Of a DNA stretch of 64,000 nt, positions 8,554 through 17,337 are shown one piece after another. Each line of letters opens with the position of its first letter. Position 1 is the stretch's first letter. Source of the DNA: [Empedobacter] haloabium (GTDB lineage: Bacteria > Pseudomonadota > Gammaproteobacteria > Burkholderiales > Burkholderiaceae_D). The DNA is taken from contig CP136508.1 of the NCBI GenBank assembly GCA_008011715.2, positions 434,001 to 498,000 of the forward strand, written 5' to 3'. The notes beneath the pieces are model-generated. The model saw nothing but the letters and a program-made list of their open reading frames with translations, searched no databases and was not told the origin of the DNA. The translations under genes and the position numbers were made by a program.

Positions 8554-10326
8554 TTACACCCATAGGCGCAGGGGCAAGAGCCCCCACGCCGCAAGCAGCA
8601 GGGCCGCCTGCAGTACCGCGAGCATCGCGATGGTGTCCGCGCCCAGCTGCTTGCGCCGCAGGCTCACGGCAAGGCCGCTGCACAGTGCGATCGGCAACAG
8701 CGCGGTGACGGCGGCCAGCAGCACGCTGGCCACCGTCATGTCGCCCAGCTGCAGCAATGGCTGCCGGTAGAACAGCGGCAGCGGCAGCAGCAGGGCCAGT
8801 GCGCCGGCATATGGCGCCAGCAAGGGGTCGCGGCGCGACAGACGCCGTGCCGCCAGCCGCGCGCTGCCGCGTACCAGGACCACCACCAGCCCCAGTACCC
8901 CGGCCCCGGCACTGGTCCACAGCCCCACCATGCGTGCCAGCGGGACCTGTTCGTACGTCTGCGTACCGTTCGTCAGCAGCCGGGTGCCGGCAGCCGAGGC
9001 GACGAGCGCGTGCGAGGGCAGCGTCTTGTCCGGCGCCTGGAGCAGCCCGCTCCCCACCTGCGTGAGCGCGACCGTCTTGCCCTGGAATGGGCGTAGCTGG
9101 ATGCCCCCGCCGTCGCTGGTCAGCCGTACAAAGCTGAACAGGGTGTCCGCCAGCAGCATGGTGTCGAAGCGATTGGGCGATGGCACGTAGACGCCGAGCC
9201 AGGAGCTGACGTCCATCGTGACCGCTACCGGCTGCGCCGGCAGCGCCGGAGCCAGGGCCAACGCCCGGATGAACATTGCGTCGATGCGCTGGTAGTCGGC
9301 CGTTTCGCTGTCCGTATTGACCGCATAGAAGAACGCCTTGCGCGCCTCGGGAAACAGGCACAGCATCGCCCGGAAGCCGACGCCGTTGCCGCCGTGGCAC
9401 TTGGCGACCTTGCCGTGACGGTCGAGCTTGCGCAGGCCCAGCGCATAGCCGACCGCCAGCCCTGCGTTCGCCGCTTCGGTACCGGCCGGCTCGCCCATCT
9501 GGCGCAGCAGCGCGGGAGCGATGAAGTCGCGTCCATCGACTTTGCCGTCGCCCATCAGGAAGCGCGCGAAGCGGCCCATGTCGGCGGCCGTGGTCGTGAA
9601 CTGCCCGGCCGGGCGCACGTACGACGGTACCGCTGGCTGGGGCACACCGTGTTCGAAGTGGCCCATGGCCAGCCGCGGGTCGGCGTGCTGGGCGACGAAT
9701 TCGAACGTGCTGTCGCGCATGCCCAGTGGCGCGAGCAGTTGGGTGTCCAGGTAGCGCTCGTAGCGTTGGCCGGTGGTCGCCTCGATTGCCATGCCCAGCA
9801 GGGTGTAGCCCAGGTTGGAGTAGGAGGTGCGGGTGCCGGGCCGGCAGCGTACTCGCAACAGCTGGCTGCCTGCCGGGAAGGCCAGCGCCAGCGGGCCATC
9901 GGCGCGGGCCTTGGCACTGAAGACATGCCAGAAGCGCGCATCGTCCAGCCCGGCAGTGTGGTCGAGCAGGTGGCGCAGGCGTACCGGATCGCTCGCTTCC
10001 CACGGGTTGTCGAAACGGATGCCGGGCAGGATGTGGGCGACAGGGGTATCGAGCGCCAGCCGCCGCTCGGTGACCAGGCGCAGGATGCCCGCCGCCACCA
10101 GTGTCTTGGCGACCGAGCCGACGTGCACCCGCTGGTCGAGCCGCATCGGCGCGCGCGTGCGCGCATTGCTGGAGCCGGCGGCACCGGCTTCGTCCAGCGT
10201 CGTCCACACGACGCCATCGAGGTGCTGCTCGTGCAGCAGGGCAGCGATCCGGTGCGACAGGCCCGGTGTCGCATGGAGTGGCAACGCCAGCAGGAGCAGC
10301 GCCCATAGACTCAGCAGTTTTTTCAA
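8554..10326 (-). CDS. class C beta-lactamase-like serine hydrolase with membrane C-terminus
   Basis: A 590-aa protein with a signal peptide (MKKLLSLWALLLLALPLHA). The N-terminal ~350 residues carry the three motifs of the beta-lactamase/esterase fold: SVAK (S71, K74), YSN (169-171) and HGG near 315. The last ~150 residues hold four or so hydrophobic helices. Such proteins are usually peptidases or esterases acting on cell wall or D-amino acid substrates, not true beta-lactamases. It is transcribed divergently from the LytS/LytTR pair, so the shared intergenic region may place it in the same regulon. Confidence 0.85.
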   Translation of the reverse strand: MKKLLSLWALLLLALPLHATPGLSHRIAALLHEQHLDGVVWTTLDEAGAAGSSNARTRAPMRLDQRVHVGSVAKTLVAAGILRLVTERRLALDTPVAHILPGIRFDNPWEASDPVRLRHLLDHTAGLDDARFWHVFSAKARADGPLALAFPAGSQLLRVRCRPGTRTSYSNLGYTLLGMAIEATTGQRYERYLDTQLLAPLGMRDSTFEFVAQHADPRLAMGHFEHGVPQPAVPSYVRPAGQFTTTAADMGRFARFLMGDGKVDGRDFIAPALLRQMGEPAGTEAANAGLAVGYALGLRKLDRHGKVAKCHGGNGVGFRAMLCLFPEARKAFFYAVNTDSETADYQRIDAMFIRALALAPALPAQPVAVTMDVSSWLGVYVPSPNRFDTMLLADTLFSFVRLTSDGGGIQLRPFQGKTVALTQVGSGLLQAPDKTLPSHALVASAAGTRLLTNGTQTYEQVPLARMVGLWTSAGAGVLGLVVVLVRGSARLAARRLSRRDPLLAPYAGALALLLPLPLFYRQPLLQLGDMTVASVLLAAVTALLPIALCSGLAVSLRRKQLGADTIAMLAVLQAALLLAAWGLLPLRLWV

Positions 10327-10469
10327 TGACGCACCCGATCAAGAAGGAGCGCCGAGCATACCGGCCTGCCGGTGAAATCCAGGTGAAATTGCCGGGATAT
10401 CGATGAGCGGCGGCTCGACTGTCACTCCTGCCATCGCACCGACCCGCTCGGCGCCAGGGACTGCGCTTG

Positions 10470-10500
10470 CCGTTCGTCGCGCCAACTGTCGATTCGTCGC
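10470..10500 (+). promoter_or_regulatory. AlgR/LytTR-type direct-repeat operator upstream of the kinase gene
   Basis: CCGTTCGTCGC (10470-10480) and GATTCGTCGC (10491-10500) are direct repeats of TTCGTCGC spaced 20 bp apart, that is on the same face of the helix. CCGTTCGTC is the published AlgR binding consensus, and AlgR belongs to the same LytTR DNA-binding family as the regulator encoded at 11671-12417. A 30-bp block here matches 24 of 30 positions of a second site at 12431-12460. Autoregulation of the two-component pair is the natural reading; the divergent hydrolase gene may share it. Confidence 0.7.
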
Positions 10501-10543
10501 TCCCGCCTCGCCGGGCCGGGCGGGGGTACATTACACTGTCCGG

Positions 10544-11674
10544 ATGTTCACGACTTCTACGTTGCGCCGTGCCTGGCGCTCGCTGTGGCAGCTGCGCGCG
10601 CGGCACGATGTCAGTCTGGCGGCCCGCCTGGTTCTCGTTTCCCTGCTCGCGCTGACGCTGGCGCTGGGCCTGATGTCCTTTGCCGCCGTGTTCGGCACCA
10701 TCGACCGGCCCGGCTGGTGGTGGCCGTCGTTGCTGCCGCTGATCGGCATCTGCCTGTGCGTCCTGTATGGCATGTTCGGCACGCTGTGGCTGGCCGAACG
10801 GCTGTTGCCGGCCGCGCTGGTCGATCGCATGTCGGCGCTGGCCGACGTGCGTGCCGCGGCGATGCTGGCGGCGCTGGCCGGGGGCGGCATCGTCGTCGGA
10901 CTGGCGACGGGCTTTACCGTCGTGCCGCGCCTGGCCGGTTTCGACATCGGAACGCTGTTCCGCTCGGTGCCGGTGGCGATCGCCAAGATCGCGCTGTTCC
11001 TGCTGTTGACCATGGCGGCGAACTGGAGTTTCTGGCGTTTCCGGCTGCGGCGCCAGCAACTGCGGCACGAGGCGCTCGATGCGCGCCTGCGGCTGCTGCA
11101 AGGGCAGATCGAACCGCACCTGCTGTTCAACACACTGGCCAACGTCCAGAGCCTGATGGATCACGATCCCGCGTGCGCCAAGCGCATGCTGGAATCGTTT
11201 TCCGACTACCTGCGCGCCAGCCTGTCGCAGCTGCGCGCGACCGAGAGCACCCTGGGCGCGGAATTGCAGACGGCGCAGAGTTACCTGGCGCTGCTGCAGA
11301 TCCGCATGGAAGAGCGCCTGCATTTCTGTATCGAGGCCAGCGACGAGGCGCGCGCCGCCCCGATCCCTACGCTGATGCTGCAGCCGCTGGTGGAAAACGC
11401 CATCCACCATGGCCTGGAACCGAAGGTCGACGGCGGCAGCATCCTGATCGCGGGCCGCGTGCGTGGCGGCCGCCTGGAAGTGCGGGTGCGCGACGATGGC
11501 ATGGGGCTGGCGGCGCCGTCGCGCCGGGTGCGTCCAGGCGCCGGGATGGCGCTGGCCAACCTGCGGGCACGCCTGCGCACGCGCTATGGCGCCGCGGCCA
11601 GTCTTACGCTGCACGCCGGGCCAGCGGGCGGGACCGAGGCGGTGCTGGAGCTGCCGCTGGAGCCGGCGGCATGA
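10544..11674 (+). CDS. LytS/AlgZ-type membrane sensor histidine kinase
   Basis: A 376-aa kinase. The N-terminal part has four hydrophobic segments (about 25-160). The catalytic part is of the His_kinase (LytS) type: QGQIEPHLLFNTL contains the phospho-accepting H192, followed by LMLQPLVENAIHHGL as N box and a glycine-rich DDGMGL region. The frame is open 47 codons further upstream, but that stretch would span the operator repeats, so ATG 10544 is preferred. The stop overlaps the regulator start (ATGA), implying translational coupling. Confidence 0.9.
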   Translation: MFTTSTLRRAWRSLWQLRARHDVSLAARLVLVSLLALTLALGLMSFAAVFGTIDRPGWWWPSLLPLIGICLCVLYGMFGTLWLAERLLPAALVDRMSALADVRAAAMLAALAGGGIVVGLATGFTVVPRLAGFDIGTLFRSVPVAIAKIALFLLLTMAANWSFWRFRLRRQQLRHEALDARLRLLQGQIEPHLLFNTLANVQSLMDHDPACAKRMLESFSDYLRASLSQLRATESTLGAELQTAQSYLALLQIRMEERLHFCIEASDEARAAPIPTLMLQPLVENAIHHGLEPKVDGGSILIAGRVRGGRLEVRVRDDGMGLAAPSRRVRPGAGMALANLRARLRTRYGAAASLTLHAGPAGGTEAVLELPLEPAA

Positions 11675-12417
11675 CGCGCGCCCTGATCGCGGACGACGAG
11701 CCGCACCTGGCGCATTACCTGCGCGACCAGTTGCTGGCGCTGTGGCCGGGACTGGCGATCGTCGGCATGGCGCGCAATGGCATCGAAGCCGCCGCCGCCA
11801 TCGCCGACCTGGAGCCCGACCTGGCCTTCCTCGATATCCAGATGCCCGGGCTGTCCGGCCTGGAAGTGGCGCAAGGCATCGAAGGGCGCACCCGCGTGGT
11901 GTTCGTGACCGCCTTCGACGAATACGCGCTGCAAGCCTTCGAGCACGCGGCGCTCGACTACGTGTTGAAGCCGGTGACAACGGCCCGGCTGGCGAAAACG
12001 GTGGCGCGGCTGCGCGCGGCGCCGCCCGGCGCCGAACCGGGTGCCGGCCTGGCACGGGTGCTGCACCAGCTGACGGCGCCGCCTCCCGGGCCGTGCCTGC
12101 GGTACATCCTCGCGGGGCAGGGCGCCACCACGGCCAACCTGGACGTGGCGCAAGTGCGCTTCTTCCACGCCGACGACAAGTACACGGTGGTGTCCAGCAC
12201 CCGTGGCGAGCACCTGATCCGCACGCCGATCACGGAGCTGGTCGCCCAGCTCGATCCGGAGCGCTTCTGGCAAGTGCATCGCTCCACCATCATCAATCGC
12301 GCCTGGCTGGAGGGGACCCGCCGCGACGAAGCGAGCCGGCTGTTCGTGCGCATGCGCGGCCACGACGGCGAACTGCCTGTCAGCCGCGCCTTCGTCCACC
12401 TGTTCAAGGCCATGTGA
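11671..12417 (+). CDS. LytTR-family response regulator
   Basis: A 248-aa regulator. The receiver domain has acidic residues ADDEP (8-10), the phospho-acceptor D55 (LAFLDIQMPG) and the conserved lysine in DYVLKPV. After a linker comes a LytTR domain (about 145-248) with VRFFHADDKYTVVSS and FWQVHRSTIINRAWLEG, the conserved recognition segments. It is the AlgR/LytR/MrkE type that binds paired direct repeats, and such repeats are present before its own operon and before the next gene. Confidence 0.92.
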   Translation: MTRALIADDEPHLAHYLRDQLLALWPGLAIVGMARNGIEAAAAIADLEPDLAFLDIQMPGLSGLEVAQGIEGRTRVVFVTAFDEYALQAFEHAALDYVLKPVTTARLAKTVARLRAAPPGAEPGAGLARVLHQLTAPPPGPCLRYILAGQGATTANLDVAQVRFFHADDKYTVVSSTRGEHLIRTPITELVAQLDPERFWQVHRSTIINRAWLEGTRRDEASRLFVRMRGHDGELPVSRAFVHLFKAM

Positions 12418-12430
12418 CCCGCGCGGCCGC

Positions 12431-12460
12431 CATTCGTCGGCCCTGCTGTCGATCCGTCGC
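12431..12460 (+). promoter_or_regulatory. second AlgR/LytTR-type direct-repeat operator
   Basis: CATTCGTCGG, ten spacer bases and GATCCGTCGC repeat the arrangement found at 10471-10500, again with a 20-bp period; 24 of 30 aligned bases are identical including the shared central CTGTCGAT block. It sits 14 bp after the regulator stop and 67 bp before the hydrolase start, so it most likely controls that gene. Confidence 0.65.
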
Positions 12461-12526
12461 ACCACGCAGGCAATTGGCCGCGCGGTTCGCCATGCTGGCG
12501 TTTTCAACTCAACGTGAGAACGCGGC

Positions 12527-13369
12527 ATGTTCAAGCCTTTCCGCTCCCTGATCCTGTCCTGCTGCTGCCTGGCCGCCGCCACCGCGGCCGCCCAAACGCA
12601 ACCGACCGTGCAGGCCATCGGCGCTCGCAAGGTGGAGGCACTGACCGTGCGCCATCCGGCTTCCTGCTGCGTGGTGGTATTCGAAGCAGGTTCGCGCGGC
12701 ACCATCGACAGATGGGCGGGCGTGCTGGCGGCCGCGAGTCGTGACGCCACCGTCTTCGCCTACAACCGGCCCGGCTACGGCAACAGCGACATCGCGACGA
12801 CGCCGCGCGACGGCCGCACCATCGTCGAGGAACTGCGGCAGTTGCTGCGCCACCAGGGGCTGCGGCCGCCATACGTCCTGGTCGGCCATTCGCTGGGCGG
12901 CCTGTACATGCAGCTGTTCGCCAGGGCATACCCGGACGAGGTCAAGGGTGTCGTGCTGGTCGACGCGCTGTATCCGGGCGCGATCCGGCCCGTCGCGGAC
13001 TTTCCCTGGACCACCCGCCTGGCCGGCCGCCTGCTGTTTTCGCGCACGGCGTGGCGCGAGATCGAGCAGATCGATGCGACGGGCAGGGAGGTGCTGGCGC
13101 TGCCGGACATCGACAACCTGCCGATCGTGCGCCTGGTGAACCGGCCGAAGGCGCATCCGGGCAAGGTACCGCCGATCGCTGTCGACTTCGGCGTCACCAC
13201 GACGGACAAGGAAACGATCGAACGCATGCGCCGGCTGTACCCGAACGCGAAGACGGTGATGGTGGATTCGGACCACCAGATGCAGCAAGCGACGCCGGAG
13301 GTGGTTGTGCAGGCGATCCGCGACGTGCTGTACCTGTCGCCGGAAGTGCTGGCATCGGCGCGCAAGTAG
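12527..13369 (+). CDS. exported alpha/beta hydrolase
   Basis: A 280-aa protein with a cysteine-rich signal peptide (SLILSCCCLAAATAAAQ), possibly a lipoprotein-like cleavage. The alpha/beta hydrolase fold shows the oxyanion strand VVFEAGSRG, the RPGYGNSD segment and nucleophile elbow VGHSLGG (S122). A late DSDHQMQQATPE supplies the catalytic His. Substrate unknown. The paired LytTR-type operator upstream points to control by the adjacent two-component system. Confidence 0.85.
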   Translation: MFKPFRSLILSCCCLAAATAAAQTQPTVQAIGARKVEALTVRHPASCCVVVFEAGSRGTIDRWAGVLAAASRDATVFAYNRPGYGNSDIATTPRDGRTIVEELRQLLRHQGLRPPYVLVGHSLGGLYMQLFARAYPDEVKGVVLVDALYPGAIRPVADFPWTTRLAGRLLFSRTAWREIEQIDATGREVLALPDIDNLPIVRLVNRPKAHPGKVPPIAVDFGVTTTDKETIERMRRLYPNAKTVMVDSDHQMQQATPEVVVQAIRDVLYLSPEVLASARK

Positions 13370-13392
13370 CCGAGAGGGCGCGGCGGCCCCAG

Positions 13393-13881
13393 TCAGGCGT
13401 CGCTGCGTAACGCCTCGTGGACCGCCTTTTGCAAGCGGTCCTGCGCATTGTCGATCGCCGGCTTGAACTTCTTCAGGCGACGCTCCACTTCCACCAGCGC
13501 CAGCGGAATGGGGCAGAACATTGCCACCAGCAGGCCCAGCGCGCTTGCGGTTTCGATGGGAAAGGGCTTGGAGAATGCCGGTGCCACCAGCGCGAGCGTG
13601 CAGGCGATACCGGCGATAAAGCATAAAGCTTGCAGGCGGCGGATGTACGGCAGCAATGCAAAGCGTGCCGTGAAGATTTCGTTTTCCGCGGCGACGACGC
13701 GATTTTCCAGGGTTTCCCTGGTCGCGGCGTTGGCACGCGGCAGGACGACCGAGCGCACGTAGTCGACATACTCCATGCATCGCGCGATATAGCGCGAATG
13801 CCGGTCCATGATGACCGACCCTGCGAAGTTGATACCGCATGCCAGCTGAATGGCGCTGGATAAATCCATCAGTTCGATCAT
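13393..13881 (-). CDS. two-helix membrane protein of unknown function
   Basis: A 162-aa protein starting MIELMDLSSAIQLACG. It has two adjacent membrane helices near residues 85-130 (ALCFIAGIACTLALVAPAF and SALGLLVAMFCPIPLALVEV) with a long, charged, probably coiled-coil region before them and a basic helical tail. The frame is open upstream, but the extra N-terminus is low-complexity. No family recognised. It converges on the alpha/beta hydrolase gene and lies just outside the proposed genomic island. Confidence 0.6.
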   Translation of the reverse strand: MIELMDLSSAIQLACGINFAGSVIMDRHSRYIARCMEYVDYVRSVVLPRANAATRETLENRVVAAENEIFTARFALLPYIRRLQALCFIAGIACTLALVAPAFSKPFPIETASALGLLVAMFCPIPLALVEVERRLKKFKPAIDNAQDRLQKAVHEALRSDA

Positions 13882-14038
13882 CGCGCTCTCGTAATGGCCG
13901 GGCAGGCATTGTTTTGGAAACGCCGTGCTCGGGTTTGCTCGCGGAACGGGTATCACTACCTTGTCCAAGGCAATAAAAAACCGCCATGCCGTGAAACATG
14001 CGGGTGGACGCCGACGCTGCTGTACCAATAATAGCGAA

Positions 14039-14060
14039 TGGTGCGGGAGCCGGAATCGAA
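14039..14060 (-). repeat. candidate att remnant: partial copy of a tRNA-Leu 3' end
   Basis: The 22 bases here match 20484-20506, the CCA end and T-arm of the tRNA-Leu gene, with one missing base and one A-to-G change. The sequence reads as the 3' end of a leucine tRNA (TTCGATTCCGGCTCCCGCACCA on the minus strand is a paired T-arm/acceptor end plus CCA), so it may derive from a different leucine isoacceptor. Confidence 0.5.
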
Positions 14061-14212
14061 ATATACCTTGGAAACCCGTATATATGAATACTTTCGCCGG
14101 TAATTCTGAAAAAAATTCCGTCAACGATACCGTGAGATCTTTGGTTGAATCGCTTGTCGTATGAGTGCAACCACTGCATAAGTCGAATTGCTTGAGGCAT
14201 CGACGGACTCCG

Positions 14213-14466
14213 GACCCAGCCGATGCTCTGGCACAGCCAGACGTGTTGGCCGACCTTGACGATGTCGCCGACCGAGAGACTGCGGCCGCGTCCGAACTTC
14301 TCTTCGCGCTCCTCCCGGCGGCCAGGATTGTTCGTCAGGTCGAACAGCTCGTCGGCGATATCCTCGATCGGCAGATCGTCGCTCACCTCGATGGCCGCGC
14401 TGGTGCTGTAGCGGTTGTCCTGGTAGGCGGCGACCAACTGCGGTTGCTTGCCAATACTTTGAATTT
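14213..14466 (-). pseudogene. fragment of a plasmid/ICE-type conserved protein
   Basis: About 75 recognisable residues: VAAYQDNRYSTSAAIEV, then DELFDLTNNPGR, and FGRGRSLSVGDIVKVG followed by WLCQSIGW. This block looks like a small conserved protein carried by integrative elements and plasmids. There is no proper start: an in-frame TGA lies just before it, and the nearby ATG (14489, MRKFRGLKN) is in another frame. There is also no natural stop; the frame runs on into unrelated sequence past the att-like copy. Best read as truncated at both ends. Confidence 0.45.
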
Positions 14467-14525
14467 TTCAGCCCGCGAAACTTTCTCATTGCTCCCTCGA
14501 TTTCGAGGGAAGCTGTCGCACTCTG

Positions 14526-15017
14526 CTATCCCCGTCCGTTGGTATGAATAGCACGCCGCAAACGATCACGGGAAACTGCGTTCGTGGTATTCGAGAACAA
14601 TGTATCCATAGGAAATAATACCATCTGCAAAATTATGACTTGCCAATACGACAGCACACAAAACAGAGCGAACATCGTTGCCTGAATATGTTGAATAGAC
14701 TCCGTTTGCAACTTAACCCATGCGAATACCGGCGCCAAAATGACCAAGACGATTAAAAGAATGGCGGAATTTGCGCACGGCAGGAGCACCCGACGCAAGT
14801 TTGTATGGCCGAGGTCTGCCGCGCCCCCACGCAACCCTTGTTTCAAAACTTCCGGATATACGATCGCTAAGAGAGCGCCCATTACACCGAATACTATCGA
14901 GGTTGTAGTTCGAAGCGCTTCAAAATAAGGCCATTGTTCGCTGAGCGGTATAAGCGCGCCGACATTAAAGCCAACGGCTCCCACCATAATTGCAAGTATC
15001 AGGCGAAACAGAAACAT
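14526..15017 (-). CDS. four-helix membrane protein, second gene of an orphan two-gene module
   Basis: A 163-aa protein with four hydrophobic helices: MFLFRLILAIMVGAVGF, SIVFGVMGALLAIVYP, SAILLIVLVILAPVFAW and MFALFCVLSYWQVIILQM. The tail is basic (SRDRLRRAIHTNGRG). Its start is 2 nt after the stop of the 365-aa gene, so they form one transcript. No family recognised. The small multi-helix membrane partner of a cytosolic protein, inside an island, is an arrangement often seen in phage-defence modules; this is context only. Confidence 0.7.
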   Translation of the reverse strand: MFLFRLILAIMVGAVGFNVGALIPLSEQWPYFEALRTTTSIVFGVMGALLAIVYPEVLKQGLRGGAADLGHTNLRRVLLPCANSAILLIVLVILAPVFAWVKLQTESIQHIQATMFALFCVLSYWQVIILQMVLFPMDTLFSNTTNAVSRDRLRRAIHTNGRG

Positions 15018-15019
15018 AT

Positions 15020-16117
15020 CTACTCCAGTGCGAGTATCCTCGCTCGGTGAACTTGAAGCTGACCCAGCAGCGCCTCAAGATTTACTAATTCTTCATCGAT
15101 CCATACCACATCGAGCCGCTGTTTGTCTCTGGCATGGGATTTTCTTAGAAATTTCTTTGTGCCGTCTAACAGCTTAAATCCGAGGTCATTTTCGCTCGAG
15201 TCATCGATGTCGTCTTGCCAGGCTGCAATGCTGTAGTTGAGCTCGTCGAGCGTGAGCGACACAGGCAGTTCGATTCTGATTGGTGCTTCCTCGATCGCGG
15301 CTGGTGGTTTCTTGCCGATGCGGGAGACATCCAACAGCGTCTGCCACCACTCTCGGTCCCCAGGCTCCTGGGTAGTAATTACCGTCTTGCAAATCACACG
15401 AGCGATCTGACCGACGTTCGCGCGCAGGTAGTCCAAATCTCCGCCTTTGGGGATCGATTTTACGCTAAATGTAGGTCTAACGCCGTGCGGATGCGCGTCT
15501 TCACCTATGCCAGGACGGTAGCCCTTGACCACTATCGCGCCGTCGTCCCCAGGGTCACCCAAAACGACGTGGTCAGGGTTTACGTTCTTGAGAAACGATG
15601 TCACATAATTGCCGAAGTTGATGAGACCATGGCTCATATGCTTGAGACTGATGGCGGCGACTCGGGCTTCAGCGGGCATCACCCAAAAATACGTTGCGAA
15701 GCCAGGTATCCGGTCTCCATCGATCTCGGTAACCTCAGCTGAGGCCGCGCCGACGACGTCACCGATCCCCACGGACGAGACATGGTGCCTATTGCCTGGC
15801 AGTCGATTCCAGAGTGCAACAAGAAAGTCACCGTTTGCACCAGCATGAATGTCTAGTAGATAAGCCTCGGCATGTTCTGCTCCTTGGCCCGTCCCGGAAG
15901 TCGCGGTCTGACCGAGGACTTTCCCGTCGGCCCATGCTGCGAGCGCAGGGAAAATTGCCGCAAGGTTGCAGAACAGCGGCGCGCGGTCCTCATTTCCACG
16001 ATACGAGTAATAGCCCGCGCGGTTGATTCTGTACAGCCAGATGGATACCTCTTGCAGCATCTCAAACCCTCTAGTCAAAAGAACATTGTATGCGTTCTGA
16101 CTGTCAGGAAAAGTCAC
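15020..16117 (-). CDS. soluble protein of unknown function, first gene of the two-gene module
   Basis: A 365-aa soluble protein, no signal or membrane helix. The N-terminal half includes VSIWLYRINRAGYYSYRGN, GQGAEHAEAYLLDIHAG and FWVMPAEARVAAISLKHM, an alpha/beta pattern; the C-terminal third is charged and helical (KLLDGTKKFLRKSHARDK, EELVNLEALLGQLQVHRA). I recognise no catalytic motif and no family. Codon use is less GC-biased than that of the core genes. Co-transcribed with the four-helix membrane protein. Possibly the sensor or activator of that membrane partner. Confidence 0.75.
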   Translation of the reverse strand: MTFPDSQNAYNVLLTRGFEMLQEVSIWLYRINRAGYYSYRGNEDRAPLFCNLAAIFPALAAWADGKVLGQTATSGTGQGAEHAEAYLLDIHAGANGDFLVALWNRLPGNRHHVSSVGIGDVVGAASAEVTEIDGDRIPGFATYFWVMPAEARVAAISLKHMSHGLINFGNYVTSFLKNVNPDHVVLGDPGDDGAIVVKGYRPGIGEDAHPHGVRPTFSVKSIPKGGDLDYLRANVGQIARVICKTVITTQEPGDREWWQTLLDVSRIGKKPPAAIEEAPIRIELPVSLTLDELNYSIAAWQDDIDDSSENDLGFKLLDGTKKFLRKSHARDKQRLDVVWIDEELVNLEALLGQLQVHRARILALE

Positions 16118-16479
16118 ACATTCTCACCTGTCGCCCCAGTGCGACGGGTGCGTCTGTTGCGACATCTTGGCCACGACGTGCGCGCCGAAGACCTCCGCAT
16201 CATCGCGCGGCTGATCGACGAGATGCCTGGCATGGGCGGCGGGGCCGGGAAGTGGCACCTCACGCCGGTAACGCACCTGCGCTGAGCCCCTGGGCCTCCC
16301 TCAACGCGAGGACACCCGGCAGCCAAATCTCAGGGATACACGGATCTCTCGGCTGAAAGTCCAGCCGTGGGCGGCACAGTTGGGCCGTCGCGATCACGCA
16401 GGCTGTGATCGGTGGTATCGTGGCGGAATAGTGGTTGTGACAGCAATGCGGCCCATGCCGTGAGCCTGATGGAGGTAGT
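16118..16479. other. intergenic stretch without a convincing gene
   Basis: About 360 bp. A short plus-strand open stretch ending near 16285 (RHLGHDVRAEDLRIIARLIDEM) reads like the tail of a protein, but it has no start or upstream body and may be a gene remnant. Nothing else is supported. Confidence 0.4.
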
Positions 16480-16611
16480 ATGCGTAGAGCGTCCTTGATC
16501 GTCATCATCGTGCTGCTTGTCGCGGTGGTGGGCTATCTCGCCATGGACCGGCAGGACAAGGAAGTCGCGCAGCAGCGCGACAAAGCTTTCGACGCCAAGT
16601 TCGCAAAGTAG
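16480..16611 (+). CDS. 43-aa single-helix small membrane protein
   Basis: ATG at 16480 with GGAGGT 3 nt upstream. The product starts MRRASLIVIIVLLVAVVGYL: two arginines, one membrane helix (about residues 5-21), then a charged hydrophilic tail (MDRQDKEVAQQRDKAFDAKF) ending at TAG. Strong RBS, host-like codon use and a textbook N-in or N-out helix make it a real small gene. Function unknown. It sits alone inside the island region. Confidence 0.6.
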   Translation: MRRASLIVIIVLLVAVVGYLAMDRQDKEVAQQRDKAFDAKFAK

Positions 16612-17337
16612 CAGGCTACGCATTTAAGTTTGCCCTGCACGGCACCACGGCCTAGACCGCTGCACAATTTTGTGCCGTCAGCCGATCACCCAATGGCTGC
16701 GGCAACCGGCTGAAACTTCAGCGCGTCAACCAACGCAATTTTGAGTCGGTCGCAACCGGCACACTTTTGCGCCCGTTGTCCGACCCGTCACCAGGACCTC
16801 CCGCGAACGGGAGGGCCGCCGCGGAGCAAACCCGGATGTTCCTAGTAGGAACAACTGGGCGTGCCATTTCCAACGTTAGAAATCCGGGGCTGCAGAGCGG
16901 CCCAAGTGGTTTGGCTGATGTCGAGGCCGACGCAGATTTGTGTCAGCCGGCGATTGTGGGTGGTTCGGCTGACAGGCGCGATCTGTCAGCACCGGCGGCG
17001 CGTGGCCGGGCGGGCAGTGGGTGCTCACGTGATTCACACTTCCTCTCCACCAGCCAGCGAGCGCCCCACTTGAGCGTCCTGTCACGAGACGCGTAATGCC
17101 GCGCCGTCGATGTCGGCTATCGCGGCGCCGCCGACCGCTGCGGCATGACGGCCGCCGCCAGTACCACATCGCGCGGGCCAAAGCGTGCGCTACTGCCCAG
17201 CGCTACCCGTCGGCAGCAGCGCCAGCGGACAATCCCGCCGCGCTCGTCCAGCGGCTGCCTTGCCGGCGGCAGCGGCGCCGCGCCTATTCGGTCAGCGCAT
17301 GCTGCTGCTCCTCCTTCTACGCCTGAATGCTTGAGGT
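16612..17337. other. non-coding stretch with degenerate sequence
   Basis: About 725 bp with no open frame that has a start, RBS and believable protein composition. Several copies of a TCAGCC/GGCTGA word occur at 16910-17000. Probably eroded island DNA. Confidence 0.4.

Noticed and set aside
8554..10326. Serine hydrolase considered as an antibiotic-resistance class C beta-lactamase
   Set aside because: SxxK, YSN and HGG motifs fit the wider family, but the membrane C-terminus and HGG instead of KTG argue against a true AmpC.
8174..12055. A 1293-codon minus-strand open frame
   Set aside because: Arg/Pro/Ala-rich antisense shadow of the hydrolase and two-component genes; no family features.
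12509..14437. A 642-codon minus-strand open frame
   Set aside because: It crosses the hydrolase gene and the two-helix protein gene in another frame. Only its first ~75 residues look like a real protein, kept as a pseudogene fragment; the rest is high-GC chance.
14526..16117. Two-gene module considered as a Kiwa (KwaA/KwaB) system
   Set aside because: The four-helix partner fits in size, but I see no DUF4868-like features in the 365-aa protein, so no assignment is made.
16612..17337. Several short open frames and TCAGCC repeats, first considered as a transposase remnant
   Set aside because: No DDE or HUH motif, no terminal inverted repeats and no target duplications could be found.
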